From the IMG/VR virus record IMGVR_UViG_3300006854_000010, positions 1-51,308 of that record: a stretch of 51,308 nucleotides of DNA. One strand, written 5' to 3'. Shown in pieces: positions 7,580-14,880 of this stretch. The notes under the pieces were generated by a model that was not told where the DNA came from, searched no databases, and worked only from the letters and a program-made list of their open reading frames with translations. Made by a program: the position numbers and the translations under genes. The first letter of the stretch is position 1; the number at the start of each line of letters is the position of its first letter. Source of the stretch: a virus.

Positions 7580-7993
7580 CTACCATTCCGCGGCGAGGTG
7601 CATTGCGCCGCCCTTGGGCCCAGGAATCCACACGAGCCGCGTCTGCCCCACCAGCACCGATGCTGTGGCCAGCGGCAGCAGCGGCGCCCTGCGGTAGCCC
7701 GTGATCGCGCCGGCCTGCAGGTCGAGCGGGATGCCCAGCGGCTGAACGCGCCAGGTCTGAGACAGGTGCGCCGACGCGCCGCCCTCGCTGTTGCGCAGGA
7801 TGCCGGCCGTGAGCCCCGAGTCGCTCCGGGCATAAAGGCCCGGCGTCCAGGATCGGAATCCACCGGACGCGTGCGCCGTGACCAGATTCACGCCCATGGT
7901 TTGCGCCTGGGCGGCCGGGCTCCAGAACGCCGCAGCCACCGCGGCGGCGCAGATGGCGGCAGCGATTGCCAGATCACGCAGGGTTCGGGTCAC
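7580..7993 (-). CDS. Exported, probably outer-membrane protein
   Basis: This encodes 137 residues. An N-terminal signal peptide (hydrophobic core about residues 7-24, cleavage after AQA) is followed by a beta-strand-rich domain with alternating aromatic and polar residues (VNLVTAHASGGFRSWTPGLY, later GAITGYRRAPLLPL). It resembles small phage and bacterial proteins thought to form membrane-associated beta structures. GTG at 7993 is chosen because GGAGG lies 5 bases upstream; the GTG at 7999 overlaps that site. Surface-located phage proteins often block superinfection, but here that role is a guess. Confidence 0.7.
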   Translation of the reverse strand: MTRTLRDLAIAAAICAAAVAAAFWSPAAQAQTMGVNLVTAHASGGFRSWTPGLYARSDSGLTAGILRNSEGGASAHLSQTWRVQPLGIPLDLQAGAITGYRRAPLLPLATASVLVGQTRLVWIPGPKGGAMHLAAEW

Positions 7994-8033
7994 GATCACC
8001 TCCTTCCTGGCTTCCAGCCAAGCAAACTCTTGC

Positions 8034-8117
8034 TCATGCCAGCGCCCCCAACCAAAACGCCCAGGCCGTCAGCATAGCCGATGCGGCGCAGGCAATCAGT
8101 GCGATGGAGCGGGTCAT
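8034..8117 (-). CDS. 27-residue membrane peptide
   Basis: The peptide MTRSIALIACAASAMLTAWA plus seven further residues is almost wholly hydrophobic and would span the membrane once. Its ATG overlaps the upstream stop as ATGA. A further 13-codon frame (7996-8037) links it by overlap to the ribosome-binding region of the exported protein at 7580-7993. It is too short for family assignment. Confidence 0.4.
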   Translation of the reverse strand: MTRSIALIACAASAMLTAWAFWLGALA

Positions 8118-8422
8118 GATGCCAACTCCGCGGCAGCACGCACGACGGCTCGCCGAACTGCCGCATTGCGGTCTGGGCCCGAGAACTGCTGCACCAGCAC
8201 CCTTGACCCAACCTTGGCAAAAACGTCTGTGCCACACAGAAACACTTCCATGCCGAGTTTGACGGCCAGCCGCAGCGCGTCGCCGTCGTCTTTGGGCGGA
8301 TTCCATGTCTTCGTGTCGATACCATCCGGTGTCAGCACCATCATGCCGCGATCTTCGCAATCCCACTGCGCATCCATGCCAGCCGACTCTGCAGCGCGCT
8401 CAAGTAGCTCTCTGTCGGTCAT
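8114..8422 (-). CDS. Phage ABA-sandwich-like protein
   Basis: This encodes 102 residues beginning MTDRELLERAAESAGMDAQW. The signature NPPKDDGDALRLAVKLGMEV at about residues 41-60 is typical of small phage proteins of the ABA-sandwich (NinX-like/DUF2591-like) group, whose function is unknown. Starts and stops are coupled by ATGA on both sides. Confidence 0.7.
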   Translation of the reverse strand: MTDRELLERAAESAGMDAQWDCEDRGMMVLTPDGIDTKTWNPPKDDGDALRLAVKLGMEVFLCGTDVFAKVGSRVLVQQFSGPDRNAAVRRAVVRAAAELAS

Positions 8423-8667
8423 GCGTCCTCCTGCGGATACTGAGGGTTGCCGATCACCTCAGCGACGAGAATCAGGAGTGCGCGCCGCTCTGCGTCTTTC
8501 AGACCCCCAAGCAGCCCAATGTTGGTTGGGCATGGATTGTCCAGGCAGCCCACCACAGCATGCCACTCGTCGGAATCGAACTGCACCCACGAACTGAGCT
8601 GATCCGGCATTGCTGGCGTCTTTTCCATCTCCGCTGCTGCGCGTAGAATGGCTGCGGTGGTGCTCAT
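8419..8667 (-). CDS. Hypothetical protein
   Basis: This encodes 82 residues beginning MSTTAAILRAAAEMEKTPAM. A helical start is followed by a DEWHAVVGCLDNPCPTNIGL segment and a helical C-terminus. ATGA overlaps occur at both ends. Function is unknown. Confidence 0.65.
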   Translation of the reverse strand: MSTTAAILRAAAEMEKTPAMPDQLSSWVQFDSDEWHAVVGCLDNPCPTNIGLLGGLKDAERRALLILVAEVIGNPQYPQEDA

Positions 8668-9482
8668 TTGGATGCTCCTGTGGCTCGCGCGACAGCCTCC
8701 TCAGCCGCCTGGAGCGTGGCCTGCGCGCCTTCCAGCGCCTTGCGTGCAGACTCCAGGCCACGCGCCCGGGCTGCCGCATCTTCCGCCTCAACCTTGGCGC
8801 GGGCCTCAGCGCTCACGGTGCCGCCGTACTTCATCACGCAGCGGGCCAGCGAAACCACCTCGTTTTTGCGGTCATAGCTTTTCTCTGCCGCCGCGAGGTA
8901 TTCCTCCGCACGGGCAACAGCGTGCTGCATCGACGTGGCAAGCAAGCACCGCTTCTGGCTCCCTGAGCCGTCGCTGTAGCCGGCGATTGCCACCCAATAT
9001 TTCTGCGCCTTCGGATCGACACGCAGATTCAGCAGGCGCAGGCTTGTATCTCCGCGGTCGTTGCCACTTACCAGTGCGGCATCCACGGTATCGATGCTCA
9101 GCCCATAGTAATTCAGCGTCACGATGTGCGTCACCTCGCCTTTCAGCCACAGATCAAGGTCGCGCAGATCCGGCTGAGCCGCGATGCGCTTGCGCAGATC
9201 CTCTTGCGCACGCTCGGCGGCCGTCTTTGCTGCCCGGCAGTCATCGAGTTGCGCCCGCCACTCACGCAGCCGCGCCTCCAGCTTTGCGCAGTCTTCGTGC
9301 AGCCGCGCGGTAGGGGGCACCGCGAACACCTCGCGCCACGTCTCCGGGTCGCCCAGCCTTTCCTCCCCGTGCTCATCGTCGTAGATCGGCTCAACGATGT
9401 GCCCGCCAGCCGCAGCAACAACGTAGCTACCGGCCTGGCCGTGGATGTTGTAGACCTCTTGGCCTCGGGTGTGCGCGCTCAT
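8664..9482 (-). CDS. Hypothetical coiled-coil protein
   Basis: This encodes 272 residues. The ATG at 9482 (MSAHTRGQEVYNIHGQAGSY) is preferred over the longer frame to 9710 because it overlaps the stop of the 41-residue gene as ATGA. Residues about 1-55 form a beta-rich head. Residues about 55-95 are coiled coil. A mixed domain lies at 100-180, and a long Ala/Glu/Arg-rich coiled coil runs to the end. No enzyme motif is visible. It is the longest protein in the accessory block upstream of the terminase. Confidence 0.7.
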   Translation of the reverse strand: MSAHTRGQEVYNIHGQAGSYVVAAAGGHIVEPIYDDEHGEERLGDPETWREVFAVPPTARLHEDCAKLEARLREWRAQLDDCRAAKTAAERAQEDLRKRIAAQPDLRDLDLWLKGEVTHIVTLNYYGLSIDTVDAALVSGNDRGDTSLRLLNLRVDPKAQKYWVAIAGYSDGSGSQKRCLLATSMQHAVARAEEYLAAAEKSYDRKNEVVSLARCVMKYGGTVSAEARAKVEAEDAAARARGLESARKALEGAQATLQAAEEAVARATGASK

Positions 9483-9604
9483 GTGTAGCTCCACTCTGCC
9501 CGGCTCCATCCCGCGGCCTCCAGGTGCCCAACGCCGCAGCGGCGCAACCGGTAGAACTTGCGAGCGTTGGTGATGCTTGTGTGCTGTACGTGGATGATGA
9601 ACAT
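9479..9604 (-). CDS. 41-residue basic hypothetical protein
   Basis: The product begins MFIIHVQHTSITNARKFYRL and has an Arg/Trp-rich C-terminus. AAGGA lies upstream of the ATG, preceded by a 7-bp hairpin (9628-9646). The stop overlaps the next start as ATGA, which supports it being a gene. Function is unknown. Confidence 0.55.
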   Translation of the reverse strand: MFIIHVQHTSITNARKFYRLRRCGVGHLEAAGWSRAEWSYT

Positions 9605-9627
9605 GGTGGTTCCTTGGTTGGTAGTTG

Positions 9628-9646
9628 GGCAGGCGCGGGGCCTGCC
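9628..9646 (-). promoter_or_regulatory. Intergenic hairpin before the 41-residue gene
   Basis: GGCAGGC and GCCTGCC form a 7-bp stem with a 5-base loop between the first and second genes of the leftward block. No T-run follows, so it is more likely an RNA-stability or attenuation element than an intrinsic terminator. Confidence 0.35.
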
Positions 9647-9655
9647 GAGGGTGGG

Positions 9656-9868
9656 TCAGCAAACGCGGGCGATTGCGCGTGCTTGCGGCCGGCGTTGAAC
9701 GGTTGCGCACTTGGCGTAGTGGCGCAAGGCACGTGCGGCGCGGTCGGCCAAACGCCTAGCCATCTCGTCACTGAGCGGGCGGCAGTGCCGCTCTTCCTTG
9801 GCGGCCATCACGATTCGAGCCCATTCGTCTGCAGTCCAGAACCACCCGCTGTTTTCAGTTTGCGCCAT
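9656..9868 (-). CDS. First gene of the long leftward block, hypothetical
   Basis: This encodes 70 residues beginning MAQTENSGWFWTADEWARIV, rich in Arg, Trp and Ala and helical, with two Cys near the end. GGAG lies about 6 bases upstream. It follows the promoter at 9919-9962 by about 50 bases and opens the leftward run that passes through the terminase and the window join. An Arg-rich small protein here could be regulatory; that is conjecture. Confidence 0.65.
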   Translation of the reverse strand: MAQTENSGWFWTADEWARIVMAAKEERHCRPLSDEMARRLADRAARALRHYAKCATVQRRPQARAIARVC

Positions 9869-9918
9869 GTCGATCTCCAGTGGTTTTGCAGCGCGCCCAG
9901 TGCTTGCTGCAAGTAGTG

Positions 9919-9962
9919 ATTATGGCCGCCATAATGCTCTGCGTGATTGGCTTTTACTATCG
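9919..9962 (-). promoter_or_regulatory. Leftward promoter of the GATAG-box family (copy c)
   Basis: The minus strand carries CGATAGTAAAAGCCAATC (9945-9962), then 23 nt after AAAAGCCA a -10 hexamer CATAAT (9919-9924). This spacing is identical in copies b and d. A perfect 17-bp palindrome (9919-9935, ATTATGGC-C-GCCATAAT) covers the -10, a likely repressor site. It should drive the block starting at 9868. Confidence 0.65.
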
Positions 9963-10064
9963 TGCCACGCAACGCTTGCACAAAATCTACTGCACAAGTC
10001 GGGCTCTCTGTCCGATACTACAGCTCATGGATCGCAGTGCGGTCCGCCACCAGGAGCGACGAAC
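9963..10064 (+). promoter_or_regulatory. Probable rightward promoter region
   Basis: This stretch precedes the rightward gene at 10065. CAAAATCTACTGCAC (from 9981) and GATACT (10014-10019) are spaced roughly as in the leftward promoter family, but the GATAG half is missing. The promoter is expected from gene orientation; the exact elements are weakly supported. Confidence 0.3.
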
Positions 10065-10184
10065 ATGAGCGAGCTGCTTGATTGCTTGTACGAAGGACGC
10101 CAAGTCTGCGTCATCGTGTCTGCCCTGACGCAAGACGAATTTGCACAAGTAGTGGGCGCTGTTCGCGTCAAATCAGCCGCCTGA
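10065..10184 (+). CDS. 39-residue hypothetical protein
   Basis: The product begins [25 protein letters not shown] lies 8 bases upstream of the ATG at 10065; the longer frame from 9798 overlaps the divergent gene and is rejected. It is the first gene of the short rightward block. Function is unknown. Confidence 0.55.
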   Translation: MSELLDCLYEGRQVCVIVSALTQDEFAQVVGAVRVKSAA

Positions 10185-10237
10185 CCACCCCGCGCCCTCT
10201 GGGCGCTACCGCAATACAGCAACCACCGGAGCCCATC

Positions 10238-10537
10238 ATGCTGACCATCGCCCACGATTCCGACCTCCGCCGCCAACTGATGATCGAAAAGCGCGCCCGC
10301 GCAATCGAGCAAGCCGGCCCGCAGGCTCATACCCGGGTGCTGGCTCCGATCCGCCTGGAGCTGCACACCGAGGGCCGCTGCTGGTACGAGGCGCGCGGCA
10401 ACACCCTCACGGCCACCAGCCAGGGCGAGAAGGTCAGCGAATTCGAGGCGCTGTTCGCCGCCAAGGCCCGCCACCCGTCCGAAGCCGTCGAGATCCGCCG
10501 CGGGGCAATGGGCGGCAGCAACATCACCCTGTTCTGA
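10238..10537 (+). CDS. Hypothetical protein
   Basis: This encodes 99 residues starting [20 protein letters not shown], with GGAG 6 bases upstream. A helical N-terminus is followed by a beta-rich part with [20 protein letters not shown]. No known motif is present. It is co-directional with the pentapeptide-repeat gene. Confidence 0.65.
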   Translation: MLTIAHDSDLRRQLMIEKRARAIEQAGPQAHTRVLAPIRLELHTEGRCWYEARGNTLTATSQGEKVSEFEALFAAKARHPSEAVEIRRGAMGGSNITLF

Positions 10538-10578
10538 CCACACACCGCGCCAGTGGCGCATCAACAAGGATACTCCAA

Positions 10579-11169
10579 ATGATCGAGATCAAGCACCGCC
10601 ACACTGGCGCCGTACTCTACACGCACGACAACGCCAGCGGCATGACCATGCGCGATGCCGCGGAAGCCGCAGTCAAATCCAGGGCCAACCTGTACGGGGC
10701 CGACCTGTACGGGGCCAACCTGTACGGGGCCAACCTGTCCAGGGCCGACCTGTACGGGGCCGACCTGTACGGGGCCAACCTGTACGGGGCCAACCTGTCC
10801 GGGGCCAACCTGTACGGGGCCAACCTGTCTGGGGCCAACCTGTCCAGGGCTAACCTGTCCGGGGCCAACCTGTCCAGGGCCAACCTGTACGGGGCTAACC
10901 TGTACGGGGCCAACCTGTACGGAGACAAGATCGCCATATCTCCGCTGTCGCTCTCCGGTTTGCACTGGGATGTGACCGTCACCGAATTCAGGCTGCGGAT
11001 CGGTTACCAAGTTCATGCGCACGCCGCATGGCCCGGATTCAGCGCCAAGGAAATCGCGGCCATGGATAGCAAGGCCTCCGAATTTTGGACCGCCAACCGC
11101 GACATGCTGCTGATGATGTGTGCTGCGCAAGCAGCGCGAGCCGCAGCCGCCACCACGCCAACCATCTGA
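10579..11169 (+). CDS. Pentapeptide-repeat protein
   Basis: This encodes 196 residues. Residues about 35-114 are 16 uninterrupted A(N/D)L(Y/S)(G/R) pentapeptides, enough for four coils of the square right-handed beta helix. Residues 1-34 form a small cap, and about 115-196 an unrelated helical domain with [20 protein letters not shown]. Pentapeptide helices such as Qnr and MfpA mimic DNA duplex and bind topoisomerases; others have unknown roles. DNA mimicry here is only a hypothesis. The near-identical DNA units (10681-10920) suggest recent expansion or repeat-driven length change. Confidence 0.85.
   Translation: MIEIKHRHTGAVLYTHDNASGMTMRDAAEAAVKSRANLYGADLYGANLYGANLSRADLYGADLYGANLYGANLSGANLYGANLSGANLSRANLSGANLSRANLYGANLYGANLYGDKIAISPLSLSGLHWDVTVTEFRLRIGYQVHAHAAWPGFSAKEIAAMDSKASEFWTANRDMLLMMCAAQAARAAAATTPTI
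10681..10920 (+). repeat. Sixteen tandem 15-bp repeats
   Basis: The unit is close to GGGCCAACCTGTACG, exactly 15 bp, repeated 16 times with only a few substituted positions (AAC/GAC, TAC/TCC/TCT, GGG/AGG). It encodes the pentapeptide coils. Conservation at the nucleotide level makes copy-number change by slippage likely. Confidence 0.95.
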
Positions 11170-11210
11170 AACCACCGCCCGGAGGATCCTGGCAGACACT
11201 GGAGTAAACC

Positions 11211-11477
11211 ATGAATCTCATCGCACGAATCTTCGCGGCCCTCGGCATCGACCGCACGCAGCCCAAGGTCACGACCGAGTCCCGCCTGATGCCGTCGAGC
11301 ACCAAGCGCGGCCCCGGGCGCAAGCACAAGCAGGGCGACGGCACCCGCACATCCGAGCAACGCCAGGCCGGCGCATACGGCCGCGGGCTGCGCAACCACA
11401 TCAACCGCGCCAACGGCCTGCGCCTGTCTGCCAGCCGTGCGCGCGACATGCGTGCGGCTGTCCGCGGCATGGGCTGA
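11211..11477 (+). CDS. Small basic hypothetical protein
   Basis: This encodes 88 residues from MNLIARIFAALGIDRTQPKV. A short amphipathic N-terminal helix is followed by a Lys/Arg/Gly-rich middle (KRGPGRKHKQGDGTR) and an Arg-rich helical end. The composition suggests nucleic-acid binding; no family was recognised. Confidence 0.6.
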   Translation: MNLIARIFAALGIDRTQPKVTTESRLMPSSTKRGPGRKHKQGDGTRTSEQRQAGAYGRGLRNHINRANGLRLSASRARDMRAAVRGMG

Positions 11478-11549
11478 TCTCGCTGTCACATAGGGGCATC
11501 CGGCCGGGAACCGGTATCAGTCCCCGCCTATCAACTACTTGGAGCCGCC

Positions 11550-11876
11550 ATGTACTCGATTCACCCGACCAACGAATCCATCGTTCTGACGCCTGACAAC
11601 GGCTGCATTGAATGCAAGCACGAGGCCGCCGCAAAGCGCGTGGCAGCCGAACTCAATGAGCGCATCCAGGAGATTGCACGCCTGCGCTCCGCACTCGTTT
11701 CTGCGGCCAATGATCTGGAATGCGCGTTGCCCACTCTGCGCAAGGCCGGCTGGCAGATTCACAATGAAGATGAGACCATCAGGCGCGCACGTCGTCTGAC
11801 GATGCCGCATACCAGCACGCCGCTCGCCGACTCCTTCGAGGAGTCCGCCGTGGCCGCGTACAACAGCGCGCCCTGA
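11550..11876 (+). CDS. Hypothetical protein
   Basis: This encodes 108 residues from MYSIHPTNESIVLTPDNGCI, with GGAG before the ATG. A C-x-x-C pair (CIEC) near residue 20 is followed by a helical stretch to about residue 60. Its stop (TGA, 11874-11876) is immediately adjacent to the stop of the convergent gene at 11877. Function is unknown. Confidence 0.65.
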   Translation: MYSIHPTNESIVLTPDNGCIECKHEAAAKRVAAELNERIQEIARLRSALVSAANDLECALPTLRKAGWQIHNEDETIRRARRLTMPHTSTPLADSFEESAVAAYNSAP

Positions 11877-12242
11877 TCACCCGGTCACCTCGATCCGCAC
11901 AGCCCAGGGGCCGCGCTCCTGGGCATAGATGTACCTCACCACGTCGCTGCGCTTGTCGTCCACGCCGAGCCACTGCGCCACCTGATCGCGCACGCCCTTG
12001 AGGCTGCCCGAGCAATTGTCGTCATCCAAACCATTCGATGGCGCAATGCGCGTCAAGCGAATCACGCATGGCACGGCCGGCTTCGTCCAGCCACGCAGAG
12101 CCCAGGCCACGACTTCTCGCTCCCCGCGGACTCTTCGCGCTCTAGCCCTCCAGTGCTCGCGGTCATTCTGACCGCGCCCGGTTCGCAGTGGCACCTCAAT
12201 CACAGTATCGCCCCGGCCCCAGCCGAGAGAAGTCGCCGACAT
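11877..12242 (-). CDS. RusA-like Holliday junction resolvase
   Basis: This encodes 121 residues from ATG at 12242. The signature LDDDN (72-76), K82, VRD (84-86) and GVDD (93-96) matches the acidic active site of RusA-family endonucleases, which cut four-way junctions as dimers. This fits the Erf/exonuclease recombination genes in the opposite block and DNA branch removal before packaging. It starts inside the 3' end of the gene at 12196-12999 (47-bp overlap) and is the last gene of the leftward early block. Confidence 0.75.
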   Translation of the reverse strand: MSATSLGWGRGDTVIEVPLRTGRGQNDREHWRARARRVRGEREVVAWALRGWTKPAVPCVIRLTRIAPSNGLDDDNCSGSLKGVRDQVAQWLGVDDKRSDVVRYIYAQERGPWAVRIEVTG

Positions 12243-12999
12243 GCCCGGGATCCGGCGCATATCGAGATGGCGGCATCTCGAGGCGCTGCACCGTGACGCT
12301 CGCCGGCCAGACAACCTCTGGAGGCCCAGCTTGTACCTTGGCAGCACGCTGGCCGCCGCCGCGCATGGCCTGCGGTATCTCTCGCACGCTGGCGGCTACC
12401 GGCATCTTCGTCCACTTCGTGGATGCGCCCTGAGCCGCCACCACCTCACCGCCGCGCTTCTTGCCTGCCGCCATTGATGCTCGCTTTGCCGCAATATGCG
12501 CGTCCACGAGCTTGGCGCCGACCTCCTTGGCCGCTTGCGATGGATACCAGCGCAGGAAGTGCGCCGGCCCGTGGCGCCATGCCTCGCCAGAGCGCTCCAT
12601 CGCGCCCAGCAGCCTAGATGCATTGCCCGTCGTCACGCTCACGGCCTTGCTCACCTCGGTCACCGACATGCCGATTGCTGGTGCCGCAGAAAGCGCCGCA
12701 GCCACCTCCGGCACTCGGGCCGATCTTCCCATGTACGTCCGCACCGCTTGGCGTTGGGCGAATGTTGGATGATCCAGGGCGTATGCGGCGCAGTCTTCCG
12801 CGGAGCCGAAGTGCAGCACCAGCCTGCCGCGGCTCAGCCAGTGCGCTTCGCCTGACTTGCGCAGCTTGAAGAGCATATCGCGTACGCTCGACTCCGTGAG
12901 ACCTGTGATGGCCACCATTCTGCGCTGATCGATGCCGTCTTTGTGCTCTGCGAGCGCGGCCAGGATGGCAATGCGCGTGGTTGGTGGGCGGCCGATCAT
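12196..12999 (-). CDS. Tandem winged-helix regulator or replication protein
   Basis: This encodes 267 residues from ATG at 12999 (ATGA overlap), beginning MIGRPPTTRIAILAALAEHK. Two winged-helix-like units are visible: about residues 8-55 (ITGLTESSVRDMLFKLRKSG) and about 90-150 (MSVTEVSKAVSVTTGNASRL). A basic Ala-rich linker and a Pro/Arg-rich tail follow. It could be an origin-binding protein or transcription regulator; no repressor-specific motif is present. The frame extends upstream to 13491 but that part is a shadow of coupled genes. Confidence 0.65.
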   Translation of the reverse strand: MIGRPPTTRIAILAALAEHKDGIDQRRMVAITGLTESSVRDMLFKLRKSGEAHWLSRGRLVLHFGSAEDCAAYALDHPTFAQRQAVRTYMGRSARVPEVAAALSAAPAIGMSVTEVSKAVSVTTGNASRLLGAMERSGEAWRHGPAHFLRWYPSQAAKEVGAKLVDAHIAAKRASMAAGKKRGGEVVAAQGASTKWTKMPVAASVREIPQAMRGGGQRAAKVQAGPPEVVWPASVTVQRLEMPPSRYAPDPGHVGDFSRLGPGRYCD

Positions 13000-13283
13000 T
13001 CGTTCAGCCCCATCAGGCGCCTGGCGGATGCCTCGATCGCGGCAAGCTGATTGTCGATCGTCACGTTCATCGGCATGCCTCGTGTCAGGGTGCGCACAAG
13101 CGCCATATGCTCGACCAGATCCTGCGCGTCCGAAACGGCCGGCGCGATCATGTCGGCCACCCTGATCCGTGATGCGTTGTACTGCGCTTTCTCGGACGCG
13201 CATTCTGCACACACCAACGGGCCGCCGCACTTTGCGAGCGAGCCATCTGGATTCGGCACAACCCATCCATGTCCGCCGGTCAT
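12996..13283 (-). CDS. Hypothetical protein with Cys cluster
   Basis: This encodes 95 residues from MTGGHGWVVPNPDGSLAKCG. Cys residues in KCGGPLVCAECAS could bind zinc. Helical sequence follows (VADMIAPAVSDAQDLVEHMA). It is ATGA-coupled to both neighbours. Function is unknown. Confidence 0.6.
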   Translation of the reverse strand: MTGGHGWVVPNPDGSLAKCGGPLVCAECASEKAQYNASRIRVADMIAPAVSDAQDLVEHMALVRTLTRGMPMNVTIDNQLAAIEASARRLMGLNE

Positions 13284-14389
13284 GATGCGATCCCCAGAAT
13301 GCGCTCGAATCGCTCAGCCAGCACACGGTTTGCATCAGCCTTCTGCGCGCTGTCAGGCGTTCCTTTCGCCTCATGCAGCGCCTGGTAACGGCGCAGTGTT
13401 TCTGAGGCCAGAGTAAGTTCAGCTTCCAGGGACGCAATTCGAACCTTCTGTCGGGCCAGCTCAAACGCCTGCCTGCCGAGCCTGGCCACATCGTCCGGGT
13501 TGCTGCCGTCCAGTCGCGTCAGCGCGGTCACCTGCTCATCAGACATGGCCATGATCTTGTCGCAGTTGCTGTTTATGGCGGCCTGCAGCGCCGTGTCCAA
13601 TTTCTCGATGCGCTCCTTTGCTGCGTCGGCCACGTCTTCGGCGTGCCGGGCCTGGGCCGTCAGCGCCGCAATACGGGTATGCGCCATTTCTGCCACGCTC
13701 TTTGTGGACTCTTCCGCGTGCAGCAGCTTCGCCGTCAGCGCCGCCACCTCTGCAGCCCATTCTGTGCGCATCGCCTGGCGGCGGTCGTAGTGTTCGCGGA
13801 CATCGGCCTCCAGCGCCGAGATGCGCGCGCCCTTGGCCTCAAGGTCTTTTTGCAGCAGATCGCCACCATCCTCGGCAGCCGATAGCATGGCCTTCAGTTC
13901 CGCAATCTCCGCGTCCTTCGCTGCTTGTGCGTTGGATTGGCCAGCACACCAGTCCGCTAGCGCCTCAAAACAGCGGCGGAATTCTCTCCAGGTATCGCAA
14001 TACGGCAAAGAGCCGACCTCGCACTCGAATTTGTAGTCGCGCTCCAGGCACTCAGCGTAGGCGCGTCCGTTCTCGATTGCTCCCAGCGGCACGCCGGCCA
14101 GCATTGCCGCATCGCCAGCGGGCTGCGCGGCACGCACCTGCGGAGCGGCTGCTGGCGCCGGGCACTCGCTCGGGCAGCCGTGCAGACGCGCCTTGCACTC
14201 TTCCATGCACCCAAGGCGACATAGAGCGGCAGGCTGCGGCTCGACAGCCTGCCGCATTGCGCGGTACACGGAGTCGGCCGTGGCCATCAGGCTTTCGCGC
14301 GTGCCGCCAAGTCCGCAGTCACTCAGCGCCTGGGATCCAGCCTCCATCTGCGCGATGGAAGGGCCGTCTTCAGTTTGGTTCGTGGTCAT
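13280..14389 (-). CDS. Long coiled-coil hypothetical protein
   Basis: This encodes 369 residues from ATG at 14389 (ATGA overlap; the extension to 14455 is rejected). An N-terminal part has clustered Cys residues (about 45-75, CRLGCMEECKARLHGCPSEC) that could bind metal. A compact part follows (about 100-150), then a coiled coil of about 200 residues with regular Ala/Leu/Glu heptads. It resembles phage tether-like proteins of unknown role. It lies between putative replication genes. Confidence 0.65.
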   Translation of the reverse strand: MTTNQTEDGPSIAQMEAGSQALSDCGLGGTRESLMATADSVYRAMRQAVEPQPAALCRLGCMEECKARLHGCPSECPAPAAAPQVRAAQPAGDAAMLAGVPLGAIENGRAYAECLERDYKFECEVGSLPYCDTWREFRRCFEALADWCAGQSNAQAAKDAEIAELKAMLSAAEDGGDLLQKDLEAKGARISALEADVREHYDRRQAMRTEWAAEVAALTAKLLHAEESTKSVAEMAHTRIAALTAQARHAEDVADAAKERIEKLDTALQAAINSNCDKIMAMSDEQVTALTRLDGSNPDDVARLGRQAFELARQKVRIASLEAELTLASETLRRYQALHEAKGTPDSAQKADANRVLAERFERILGIAS

Positions 14390-14880
14390 TCGAATTCCTT
14401 CTGCGCACCTGGCGCGTATTTGCCGTGGCCCAATGCCTTGCGCCAGTCGTCGCATTCTTCAGCCGTCATCTTGCGCCCAGACGGCAATATGCCACCACGG
14501 TGCAGTTCACAATCCCTGCGCAGCCATGCCCACCTGCGCCCAGGAGATATTGCCATCATCTCGGCGCTCGGCTCATTCATTTTTGCTATCGCTTCGGCCA
14601 TGCGCTTTATGTCTGGCTTCGGCGCAGGCAGCATCATTACTGGCGCATCCGGGCATCGACGGCACAGGTCGCGGAACTGCATGCTGTTCGGCGGGAAGTC
14701 GCTCGGCAGGTTTGCCAATGCGTACTTGACGCGCCTGACAGTCATACCATCCAGGTCATCAGCCCATACTGACTTAACCTTGTCCATATCCATGCCGTCA
14801 AACTTCGCCAGCCACTGCGTTGTGTACGCAGCGGCCAGGCGAACGAACAGCATGTCAATATATTCTCTTGATGCCGGCAT
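14386..14880 (-). CDS. Helicase-loader-like replication protein (P-like)
   Basis: This encodes 164 residues from MPASREYIDMLFVRLAAAYT. The segment of about residues 10-75, with AAYTTQWLAKFDGMDMDKVK and then LANLPSDFPPNSMQFRDLCR, has the helical, Trp-spaced pattern of lambda P-like/replisome-organiser loader domains in phages of GC-rich hosts. Such proteins deliver the host helicase to the phage origin. There is no ATPase motif. It overlaps the gene at 14855 by 26 bp. The assignment is by pattern only. Confidence 0.5.
   Translation of the reverse strand: MPASREYIDMLFVRLAAAYTTQWLAKFDGMDMDKVKSVWADDLDGMTVRRVKYALANLPSDFPPNSMQFRDLCRRCPDAPVMMLPAPKPDIKRMAEAIAKMNEPSAEMMAISPGRRWAWLRRDCELHRGGILPSGRKMTAEECDDWRKALGHGKYAPGAQKEFE

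Noticed and set aside
10617-11199. Long antisense frames over the pentapeptide repeats
   Set aside because: The 15-bp repeat keeps all frames open; the antisense proteins are artefacts of the repeat.
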